Shown: one piece after another, positions 1 through 5,874 of the stretch
Numbering within the stretch: position 1 is the first letter of the stretch
How the letters are laid out: each line of letters starts with the position of its first letter
DNA from: Alphaproteobacteria bacterium MarineAlpha3_Bin3
Lineage (GTDB): Bacteria; Pseudomonadota; Alphaproteobacteria; Rhodospirillales; Casp-alpha2
Assembly: GCA_002938075.1 (NCBI GenBank)
Contig: PTLK01000021.1
Span: forward strand, 1 to 14,837
Direction: 5' to 3'
DNA: 14,837 nucleotides
Position numbers and translations under genes: made by a program
The notes under the pieces: model-generated
The model's input: the letters and a program-made list of their open reading frames with translations, nothing else
Database searches by the model: none
What the model was told of the DNA's origin: nothing

Positions 1-451
1 GCTCCTGCATCGCCTGCAGGAGCGCCGATTGGGTGCGCGGGCTGGCGCGGTTGATCTCGTCGGCCATCAACAACTGGCAGAACACCGGGCCCTTGATGAA
101 ACGGAACGTGCGGCGGCCTCTTTCCGATTCCTCCAGCACCTCTGAACCGAGGATGTCGGCGGGCATCAGGTCGGGCGTGAACTGCACGCGCCGATCATCG
201 AGGCCGAAAACGGTGCCGAGCGTTTCCACCAGCAGCGTCTTGCCCAGGCCCGGCACCCCGATCAACAGAAGATGGCCGCCGGCGAGGAACGTGATCAGGG
301 TTTCCTCGACCACCCGGGACTGGCCATAGATGATACGGCCGATGCCGTCCCGGGCGGCGGCGATATCACGCCCCAGTTGATCTATGGCGTCGATAAGCTG
401 GTTTGAATTGTCTAGTATCGTCTTATCTTTGTTTTTGGCTGTTGCTGTCAC
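1..451 (-). CDS. MoxR-family AAA+ ATPase, N-terminal part (gene runs off the left edge)
   Basis: MoxR ATPases are AAA+ chaperone-like proteins that use ATP to mature or activate partner complexes, often with von Willebrand A-domain proteins. The 150 codons present read without a stop. The Walker A motif GVPGLGKT lies at residues 65-72, and a Walker B-like LLMADEINR at about 127-135 is followed by the family's ASPRTQSALLQAMQE signature at the window edge. I chose a GTG start at 449-451 because AGGGAGA stands 7 bases upstream of it; the residues after it are a K/N-rich, AT-rich tail of about 16 residues before the conserved domain. The C-terminal half, including the sensor 2 region, lies outside the window. 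The gene is divergent from the DUF1285 gene with only 36 bases between the starts. The family call is secure. The client is unknown, as the usual DUF58/VWA neighbours would be further left. Confidence 0.93.
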   Translation of the reverse strand, partial: MTATAKNKDKTILDNSNQLIDAIDQLGRDIAAARDGIGRIIYGQSRVVEETLITFLAGGHLLLIGVPGLGKTLLVETLGTVFGLDDRRVQFTPDLMPADILGSEVLEESERGRRTFRFIKGPVFCQLLMADEINRASPRTQSALLQAMQE

Positions 452-487
452 GGCAACGTCTCCCTGGTTACAGCCGGTCGTAATAAT

Positions 488-1102
488 ATGGGCAAAAACG
501 CGCACGAACCCAACAGTTTGTCACCCCTCCCCGGGACCCCGCCCAGGACCCCGGCGGAAGCCCCTGCCGATGGCCCGGCCCGGGGGCCGAAAGGGTTCCG
601 GCTCAAGCCGGGGCAGGCCCTCTGCGGCGACCTGGATATGCGCATCGACCGCAACGGTGTCTGGTACCATCACGGCTCCCCGATTGGCCGCAAAGAACTG
701 GTGCGCCTGTTTTCCACCGTGCTGCGCCGCGACGAGGCCGGCGATTACTGGCTGATCACCCCGGCCGAGGTCGGCCGCATCAAGGTCGAGGACGCGCCGT
801 TCATGGCCGTAGAACTTACCACGTCTGGCGCCGGTGCCGATCAAATCCTTCGTCTCCGAACCAATGTTGACAAAATTGTGACCATCGACGCAGACCACCC
901 GATCCGCTGCGATATCGACCCCGAAACCGGCGAACCGTCGCCCACCCTGGTCATGGACGGCGGCGTCGAGGCCCGCATCGCGCGCGCCGTCTATTACGAG
1001 CTGGTGGCCCTGGGCGCGGAGGAAAAGCATGACGGCGAAACCTCCTTCGGGGTCCGGAGCAGCGGCGTCTTTTTCCCGCTCGGCAAACTGGACGGCAACT
1101 GA
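488..1102 (+). CDS. DUF1285 domain protein
   Basis: The 204-residue product matches the DUF1285 family, a cytoplasmic protein of unknown function common in proteobacteria. After a proline-rich, low-complexity N-terminus of about 35 residues comes the recognisable core: CGDLDMRIDRNGVWYHHGSPI at about 46-66, then GDYWLITPAEVGRIKVEDAPF, then an acidic middle and a C-terminal GVRSSGVFFPLG. There is no signal peptide or membrane segment. The ATG at 488 has no visible Shine-Dalgarno sequence (the bases before it are TAATAAT), so the start is less certain than the domain; no better start precedes the conserved core. The stop overlaps the ATG of the Nudix gene by one base (TGATG), so the two are probably translated together. 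What the family does is not known to me. Its place beside Nudix and cca genes hints at nucleotide or RNA-related housekeeping, which is inference only. Confidence 0.9.
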   Translation: MGKNAHEPNSLSPLPGTPPRTPAEAPADGPARGPKGFRLKPGQALCGDLDMRIDRNGVWYHHGSPIGRKELVRLFSTVLRRDEAGDYWLITPAEVGRIKVEDAPFMAVELTTSGAGADQILRLRTNVDKIVTIDADHPIRCDIDPETGEPSPTLVMDGGVEARIARAVYYELVALGAEEKHDGETSFGVRSSGVFFPLGKLDGN

Positions 1103-1725
1103 TGACCGGCGCCACGCCATCCCTAAGCCCTGAACAGGTCATCGAACGCCTGCGGAGGCCGCCAACCGAAGGCGCGCCGGCGCGGGGTGACCATGACCTC
1201 AACCCGGGCATGGAGCCGGCCCAGTCCCTGACCCCGGCCGCCGTCCTGGTGCCGTTGGTGACCCACCTGGACGGCCTGACGGCGATGTTCACCCAGCGCA
1301 CGGACCACCTGCTTCATCACGCCGGCCAGATCAGCTTTCCCGGCGGACATATGGACCCCGGCGACGACACGCCGGAGGAAACGGCGCTGCGCGAGACTGA
1401 GGAGGAGGTCGGGCTCGACCGCCGGCATGTCGAAATCGTTGGCCGCCTCGAACAGTACGTGACTCGGACCGGTTTTTCCATTACCCCCGTCGTCGCCCTG
1501 GTGACGCCGCCTTTCGAGACCAACCCCGACCCCGAAGAGGTCGACGAGGTGTTCGAGGTGCCGCTTTCGTTTTTCCTCGATCCGGCCAACCACCAGCGCC
1601 ATAGCCGCGAGTTCGAGAGCCGGACCCGGGAATTCCATGCCATGCCCTTCGGGGACTATTATATCTGGGGCGCCACCGCCGGCATGCTGATCAATCTTTA
1701 CGAGGTCTTGAGTGACGGGCCATGA
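1102..1725 (+). CDS. Nudix hydrolase, CoA pyrophosphatase type
   Basis: This 207-residue enzyme probably cleaves coenzyme A or its derivatives to 4'-phosphopantetheine and 3',5'-ADP, as NudL/CoA-type Nudix proteins do. The CoA subfamily signature is visible just before the Nudix box: FTQR at 63-66, then HHAGQISFPGG at 72-82. The Nudix box follows at about 81-105, with the metal-binding core RETEEEVGL (residues 97-105) carrying the Glu cluster. The box has one extra residue before the RE core compared with the general consensus, which is usual in CoA-type members. Length fits the family. The gene overlaps its upstream neighbour by one base and its downstream neighbour by four bases (ATGA), so it sits within an operon. 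The substrate is assigned from the signature only; other acyl-CoA or nucleotide substrates are possible. Confidence 0.93.
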   Translation: MTGATPSLSPEQVIERLRRPPTEGAPARGDHDLNPGMEPAQSLTPAAVLVPLVTHLDGLTAMFTQRTDHLLHHAGQISFPGGHMDPGDDTPEETALRETEEEVGLDRRHVEIVGRLEQYVTRTGFSITPVVALVTPPFETNPDPEEVDEVFEVPLSFFLDPANHQRHSREFESRTREFHAMPFGDYYIWGATAGMLINLYEVLSDGP

Positions 1726-2006
1726 GGATATTTCTGACATACGTTCTCCCCTTGGTGCTGCCGACCCTGGTCTACGTCGCCTGGGTGGGGTATGCGCGCA
1801 AGAAACACGTGGGCGCGGGCGACGGCGACTTGCCGGGGCTGCGCCTTAGGCCTTTGTTTTGGAGCCTGGTCACCGGTTTCGTGTTGTTGCTGGGCGGCCT
1901 GGCCACCATTGCCCTGATGTCGGGTGCGCCCCCCGACAGCGGCGAATACCAATCACCCCGTTTGCAGGACGGCAAGATCGTGCCGCCGCATTTTAAAAAG
2001 AACTGA
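1722..2006 (+). CDS. DUF6111-like small inner-membrane protein
   Basis: The 94-residue product has two hydrophobic segments, at about residues 3-24 and 44-67, joined by a short basic and glycine-rich loop (ARKKHVGAGDGD). A soluble tail follows, ending in IVPPHFKKN. It resembles the small alphaproteobacterial membrane family DUF6111, which I recall as a neighbour of cca; the match is from memory of general pattern and position, so it is less firm than the other calls. The start is inside the end of the Nudix gene (ATGA overlap). There is no catalytic motif. By the positive-inside rule the basic loop between the helices would be cytoplasmic, leaving both termini in the periplasm. Function is unknown. 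Confidence 0.75.
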   Translation: MRIFLTYVLPLVLPTLVYVAWVGYARKKHVGAGDGDLPGLRLRPLFWSLVTGFVLLLGGLATIALMSGAPPDSGEYQSPRLQDGKIVPPHFKKN

Positions 2007-2036
2007 CGATCCACAGGCAACCCCCCGAGGTAACTC

Positions 2037-3329
2037 ATGGTGTCCGTGTACGCCATCTCTAGCCCGACCGGCAAGATATCGCCCCAGCCGTGGTTGACGG
2101 CCCCCGAAACCCGGACCGTCGTCGAGGCGCTGACGGCCGATGGCGCCGAGGTCCGTTTCGTCGGTGGCTGTGTGCGCGACGCCATGGCTCGCCGGCCGGT
2201 CACCGACGTCGATATCGGCACCCCGGACAAGCCCGAGACCGTCATCGGGCTGCTGGAAAAGGCCGGCATCAAGGCCGTTCCCACCGGCATCGAGCACGGC
2301 ACCGTCACCGCCGTCGTCGGCGACAGGAAGTTCGAGATCACGACGCTGCGCCGCGATGTGGAAACCGACGGCCGGCGGGCCAAGGTCGCCTTCACCGACG
2401 ACTGGATGATCGATTCCGAACGCCGGGATTTAACCATCAACGCGCTGTCGGCGACGCCGGATGGCGACGTCTACGACCCCCATGACGGCATCAGCGATTT
2501 GGCGTACGGCAATATCCGCTTCGTCGGTCTGGCCGCCGACAGGATCGAGGAGGACGTGCTTCGGCTGCTCCGGTTTTTCCGCTTCTACGGCCTTTTTGGT
2601 CAGCCGCCCCCCGACCCGGACGCCATGGCCGCCTGCCGCAACCATGCCGACAAGCTGCCCGGCCTTTCCGGCGAGCGCATCCGCGACGAGATGTTCAAGA
2701 TCCTGCTGGTGCCGGAACCCGCCAACATCGCCGTGCTGATGCGCGGCCTCGACATTTTCGACCATATCCTGCCCGAGGCCGGAGACGTCGGAAGCCTGAG
2801 GATGATCGGGTGGCTGGAAACCCGCGCCATCAAGATCGATTCCGTGGTCCCCGATCCGCTGCGCCGGCTGGCGGCGCTGCTGGACACCGACGCCGAAGGC
2901 GCCGCAGCGGTGGCCGGGCGGCTCAAGCTTTCCAACCGCCAAGCATGGCGCCTTTCGGTCCTGGCGGCGCCGCCGGCCGACATCGGCCCCGATGCGGACG
3001 CGCCGTCCGTCAACCGGACGCTGCGGCGCCTCGGCCCCGATACGGTCCGCGACCTGACGCTACTGGCCTGGGCCGGGGAACTGTCGATCACGCCGCACCT
3101 GCCGGCCGGCCGGACGCAGGCGTGGATCGGCCTGTTGGATACCTGCGACGGCTGGCAGGGCGTGGTGTTGCCGATCGGCGGCGAGGACGTGATCGCCCTC
3201 GGCGTTGCCGAAGGCCCCCGCGTCGGCGAACTGTTGGCCCGGGTCGAAGACTGGTGGGAGGACGGCGATTACGCCGCCGGCCGCGACGATTGCCTGGAAA
3301 AGATGAAATCGCTGCTCCGAAAAAATTGA
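2037..3329 (+). CDS. cca: CCA tRNA nucleotidyltransferase (CCA-adding enzyme)
   Basis: This 430-residue class II nucleotidyltransferase adds or repairs the 3'-terminal CCA of tRNAs using CTP and ATP in the cytoplasm. The motifs appear in order: RFVGGCVRD at 40-48, the metal-binding DVDIGT at 57-62, RRDVETDGR at 105-113, RRDLTINAL at 129-137 and EEDVLRLLRFFRF at 171-183. The last motif belongs to the templating region that selects C or A. The C-terminal half is the helical tRNA-binding body. The ATG at 2037 has GAGGT five bases upstream, and the gene begins 30 bases after the DUF6111 gene. Poly(A) polymerase (PcnB) shares the head domain, but the length and the alphaproteobacterial context favour the CCA-adding role. 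It is the last gene of the plus-strand run and converges on the hemF unit. Confidence 0.95.
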   Translation: MVSVYAISSPTGKISPQPWLTAPETRTVVEALTADGAEVRFVGGCVRDAMARRPVTDVDIGTPDKPETVIGLLEKAGIKAVPTGIEHGTVTAVVGDRKFEITTLRRDVETDGRRAKVAFTDDWMIDSERRDLTINALSATPDGDVYDPHDGISDLAYGNIRFVGLAADRIEEDVLRLLRFFRFYGLFGQPPPDPDAMAACRNHADKLPGLSGERIRDEMFKILLVPEPANIAVLMRGLDIFDHILPEAGDVGSLRMIGWLETRAIKIDSVVPDPLRRLAALLDTDAEGAAAVAGRLKLSNRQAWRLSVLAAPPADIGPDADAPSVNRTLRRLGPDTVRDLTLLAWAGELSITPHLPAGRTQAWIGLLDTCDGWQGVVLPIGGEDVIALGVAEGPRVGELLARVEDWWEDGDYAAGRDDCLEKMKSLLRKN

Positions 3330-3353
3330 AGGCGGCCCTTATCACCGCTCCTT
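3320..3353 (-). terminator. Probable intrinsic terminator of the trmL-hemF unit
   Basis: Read on the minus strand just after the stop at 3358-3360, AAGGAGCGG pairs with CCGCCTT across a 9-base loop (GCGG/CCGC core, then a bulged A and three more pairs). The stem is followed by CAA and a run of six T. The plus strand lacks a T-run after the stem, so it should act mainly on the minus-strand transcript. It overlaps the last codons and stop of cca. Confidence 0.5.
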
Positions 3354-3357
3354 GGTA

Positions 3358-3678
3358 TTAACCGCCGAAGTGGCCGTTTTGTTCCAGTTCCAAGAGGAAT
3401 TTTCCGAACCCCTTTTCGTCGACCAAACCCGCGGCCGACTCGTCGACCATGGTATCCTTCTTGTTGATGGGTTTGGCGAAGTTCTCTTCGAACATTTCCT
3501 TACTCAGGTCGTCTATGGGCAGCACCGCCATCAGGCGTTCGTAGGCCGGGGCTTCCCCTGAAAACAGCTCTTCGCTTTTGATTTCCGCCCGCCGCACCGC
3601 GGGCATGGAGTCCAGGAACGCCGTCGCGAACATCCGGGTCAGGTGCAGGTACCAGGCCACCTCGGCCTCCAGCGCCAA
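3358..3678 (-). CDS. Unrecognised small protein downstream of hemF, no ATG start
   Basis: I do not recognise this product of about 100-106 residues. It has a hydrophobic and aromatic N-terminal stretch (VAWYLHLTRMFATAFL), then a charged, probably helical body with many Glu and Lys, ending in ELEQNGHFGG. No Cys, no metal motif and no clear signal peptidase site is visible. Between the hemF stop and this frame there is no ATG. The frame offers TTG at 3676-3678 with a weak AGGA before it, or GTG at 3658-3660 with GGAGG placed five bases upstream. The GTG has the better ribosome site and would give 100 residues. The frame stays open upstream to a stop at 3763-3765 and encodes plausible protein there (ERLPQGRFRFRQDETL), so a truncated longer gene is also possible. 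Its position makes it the last gene of the trmL-hemF transcript. The opposite strand holds only a shorter frame. Confidence 0.7.
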   Translation of the reverse strand: MALEAEVAWYLHLTRMFATAFLDSMPAVRRAEIKSEELFSGEAPAYERLMAVLPIDDLSKEMFEENFAKPINKKDTMVDESAAGLVDEKGFGKFLLELEQNGHFGG

Positions 3679-3751
3679 GGTCTCGTCCTGGCGAAAGCGG
3701 AACCGGCCTTGAGGTAGCCTTTCTAAAGGATCAGCCTGATCGGGTCGGCGC

Positions 3752-4636
3752 CTACGGCCACCTCACCTCCGGCGGCAGCGACATCAGGATGGCTTCGGTA
3801 TTGCCGCCGGTCTTGAGGCCGAACTGGGTGCCGCGGTCGTAAAGCAGGTTGAATTCCACGTAACGCCCGCGCTTGACGAGCTGCGCCTGGCGTTCCTCCT
3901 CGGTCCAGTCCTCGTCCATATGCCGGCGCACCAGCGCCGGGTAAACGTCGAAGAAGGCGCGGCCGACGTCTTGGGTGAAGGCGAAGTCTTTTTCCCAATC
4001 GCCGGTGTCGAGGTTGTCGTAGAAGATGCCGCCAACGCCTCGAGTTTCGCCCCGGTGCGGCAGGAAGAAGTATTCGTCGCACCATTTCTTGAACTTCGGA
4101 TAATAGTCCGCGTCGTGCCGGTCGCAGGCGTCCTTGTAGGCGCCGTGGAAATCGGCGGTGTCGGCCTCGATGGGAAACACCGGAGTCAGGTCGGCGCCGC
4201 CGCCGAACCAGCCCTGGGTGGTGACGATCATGCGCGTGTTCATGTGCGCCGCCGGCACCAGCGGCGAGCAGGGATGGATGACCACCGACACGCCCGAAGC
4301 CCAGAAACGGGAGTCTTCGGCGGCGCCGGGAATCTTGTCGCGGTATTCTTCGGAAAATTCACCCCAGACGGTGGAAACGTTGACACCGGCCTTTTCCAGC
4401 ACCCGTCCGCGCATCACCGACATGACGCCGCCTCCGCCCCCGGCGTCGCTGTTTTCGTCCCCCCGCCAGGACGCCTGCTCGAACCGGCCGGGCTCGCCGG
4501 CGCTGGTGCCGTTCGGCCCGGTAACGCCGTCCTCGCAGGCTTCCAGCGCCCGGCACAAATCGTCGCGCAACGCCTGGAACCAGACCGAGGCCCGTTTTCG
4601 GTGGTCTTCGCTGCCGTAGTCGTCGGCTTCCTTCAT
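3752..4636 (-). CDS. hemF: Oxygen-dependent coproporphyrinogen III oxidase HemF
   Basis: HemF decarboxylates two propionate groups of coproporphyrinogen III to give protoporphyrinogen IX, using O2, late in heme synthesis in the cytoplasm. The 294-residue protein shows the family signature GVSVVIHPCSPLVPAAHMNTR (residues about 115-135, with conserved His121 and His131). It continues with WFGGGADLTP at 143-152, KKWCDEYFFLPHRGETRG with His194, GGIFYDNL, and RGRYVEFNLLYDRGTQFG then TGGNTEAILMSLPP near the C-terminus. It ends in RWP, as many alphaproteobacterial HemF proteins do. The ATG overlaps the trmL stop (ATGA), with GGAGGGGAAGGA directly before it, so translation is coupled to trmL. Needing O2, this enzyme marks aerobic growth; an anaerobic HemN is not in the window. 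Confidence 0.97.
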   Translation of the reverse strand: MKEADDYGSEDHRKRASVWFQALRDDLCRALEACEDGVTGPNGTSAGEPGRFEQASWRGDENSDAGGGGGVMSVMRGRVLEKAGVNVSTVWGEFSEEYRDKIPGAAEDSRFWASGVSVVIHPCSPLVPAAHMNTRMIVTTQGWFGGGADLTPVFPIEADTADFHGAYKDACDRHDADYYPKFKKWCDEYFFLPHRGETRGVGGIFYDNLDTGDWEKDFAFTQDVGRAFFDVYPALVRRHMDEDWTEEERQAQLVKRGRYVEFNLLYDRGTQFGLKTGGNTEAILMSLPPEVRWP

Positions 4637-5100
4637 TCCTTCCCCTCCGGGAATCCTTCCGTCTGGCGCAGGGCTTCGCCGAGGACCATGGCCAGCGCCT
4701 GGGCGACGTTTAGCGAGCGCATGCAGGGCACCATCGGCACCTTGATCGCGTGCTCGACGACGTCATGGACTTCTTCCGGCACGCCGGCGCTTTCGCGGCC
4801 CAACAACAATATGTCATCGGCCCGGAAAGTGAATTGCAAATAGCTCCCTTTGGCTTTCGTGGTCAACAGCACCAGGCGGCCGGGTTGGTCCCGAAGGCTG
4901 TCCTGGTACGCCTCCCACGAGATGTGATCGGCAAGGTCCACCCGGTCCAGATAGTCCATGCCGGCGCGGCGTAGTTTCCTATCGGAGACCGCGAACCCAG
5001 AAGGCCCGATGATATCGACGCCGACGCCCAGGCACGCCGCCGTCCGCATCACCGCGCCGGCGTTGCCGGGGATGTCCGGTTGGTAGAGGGCGACTCTCAT
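4633..5100 (-). CDS. trmL: tRNA (cytidine/uridine-34-2'-O)-methyltransferase TrmL
   Basis: TrmL is a small SPOUT-class enzyme that transfers methyl from S-adenosylmethionine to the 2'-OH of the wobble nucleotide in tRNA-Leu species. The 155-residue protein has typical length and all three knot motifs: PDIPGNAGAVMRTAACLG at about 8-25, ILLLGRESAGVPEEV at about 97-111, and MRSLNVAQALAMVLGEALRQ near the C-terminus. The start ATG has only a weak Shine-Dalgarno (GGAT). A leader of about 50 bases separates it from a clear -10 box. The stop overlaps the hemF start, and the gene is divergent from petA. The subfamily call rests on small size and the lack of extra domains; TrmH/TrmJ-type members are longer. 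Confidence 0.95.
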   Translation of the reverse strand: MRVALYQPDIPGNAGAVMRTAACLGVGVDIIGPSGFAVSDRKLRRAGMDYLDRVDLADHISWEAYQDSLRDQPGRLVLLTTKAKGSYLQFTFRADDILLLGRESAGVPEEVHDVVEHAIKVPMVPCMRSLNVAQALAMVLGEALRQTEGFPEGKE

Positions 5101-5154
5101 CGAGATATCCAGGTCCGGGGAGTCTGAAAACGATTTGCAAGCGGGTTTTTTTGC

Positions 5155-5182
5155 ATTATACCCTTCGCCGTCGACGTATCCA
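5155..5182 (-). promoter_or_regulatory. Candidate sigma-70-type promoter for trmL-hemF
   Basis: On the minus strand a perfect TATAAT (5155-5160) stands 16 bases from TGGATA (5177-5182), which matches four of six positions of the -35 consensus. Transcription would begin near 5148, leaving about 48 bases of leader before the trmL ATG. Confidence 0.45.
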
Positions 5183-5234
5183 CGCCGGTGGGCCGTGAGT
5201 CCTTAATTTCCGCCGGATTTTTTCCTTGTCATCC

Positions 5235-5263
5235 TTGCCTGGAAACGGGACCTTTCGTAGAGT
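5235..5263 (+). promoter_or_regulatory. Candidate sigma-70-type promoter for petABC
   Basis: TTGCCT (5235-5240) and TAGAGT (5258-5263) are separated by an ideal 17 bases and lie about 60 bases before the petA ATG. The spacing is good; each box has mismatches to consensus. The predicted transcript leader is rich in G-runs and includes a small GAATC/GATTC hairpin at 5277-5290. Confidence 0.45.
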
Positions 5264-5324
5264 GGGCGGGCGGCCGGAATCGGGGGATTCGGGTGCGTCC
5301 GAGGGGCCGGAGTGAGGAGAACCC

Positions 5325-5861
5325 ATGACCGATACGGTTGACACCGACGACAAGACACGCCGGGATTTTCTGCTTCTTTCCACCATGGCCGTCGGCGCCG
5401 TCGGCTCCGGCTTGGCCGCATGGCCCTTTATCGACGTCATGAACCCGGCCGCCGACACGCTGGCGCTTTCGACCACCGAGGTCGACCTGGCGCCCATCGA
5501 AGAGGGCATGAGCATCACCGTGGTCTGGCGCGGCAAGCCGGTGTTCATCCGCCACCGCACGACCGCCGAGATCAAGGAAGCCGGGGCCGTGCCCCTGGAC
5601 GACCTGATCGACCCCGAGGCCGACAAGGGCCGGGCGCAAAAGCCCCAGTGGCTGATCATAGTCGGTATCTGCACCCACCTCGGCTGCATCCCCCTGGGCC
5701 AGAAGTCCAATGACCCGAAGGGCGAGTTCGGCGGCTGGTTCTGCCCCTGTCATGGCTCGCACTACGATACCTCGGGCCGCATCCGCAAGGGCCCGGCGCC
5801 GAAAAACCTGGTGGTGCCGGCTTACCAGTATTTGACCGACACCACGATCCGGATCGGATAG
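5325..5861 (+). CDS. petA: Cytochrome bc1 complex, Rieske iron-sulfur subunit
   Basis: The Rieske subunit carries electrons from ubiquinol at the Qo site to cytochrome c1. Its cluster domain faces the periplasm and it is held in the membrane by an N-terminal helix. In this 178-residue protein a twin-arginine motif (TRRDFLLL, Arg12-Arg13) precedes a hydrophobic segment at about 19-38, as expected for a Tat-inserted Rieske protein. The [2Fe-2S] motifs are CTHLGC (116-121) and CPCHGS (140-145): Cys116, His118, Cys140 and His143 bind the cluster, and Cys121 and Cys142 should form the disulfide. The C-terminal GPAPKNLVVP is typical. The ATG has AGGAG with a spacer of about five bases. It is the first gene of the operon, 13 bases before petB, and divergent from trmL. 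Confidence 0.98.
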   Translation: MTDTVDTDDKTRRDFLLLSTMAVGAVGSGLAAWPFIDVMNPAADTLALSTTEVDLAPIEEGMSITVVWRGKPVFIRHRTTAEIKEAGAVPLDDLIDPEADKGRAQKPQWLIIVGICTHLGCIPLGQKSNDPKGEFGGWFCPCHGSHYDTSGRIRKGPAPKNLVVPAYQYLTDTTIRIG

Positions 5862-5874
5862 GGGCGCCCAGGCC

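Noticed and set aside
521..1740. Long open frames on the minus strand opposite the DUF1285 and Nudix genes
   Set aside because: They mirror high-GC coding sequence, show no recognisable motif, and lie opposite genes with clear family signatures.
3920..4843. A 307-residue open frame on the plus strand across hemF and trmL
   Set aside because: HemF and TrmL motifs are complete on the minus strand; the plus-strand translation is low-complexity Val/Ala/Gly-rich without domains.
5138..5154. GCAA...TTGC with a T-run, which resembles a terminator on the plus strand
   Set aside because: No plus-strand gene ends nearby and the stem would be only four pairs; the A/T run is better explained as the leader after the trmL -10 box.
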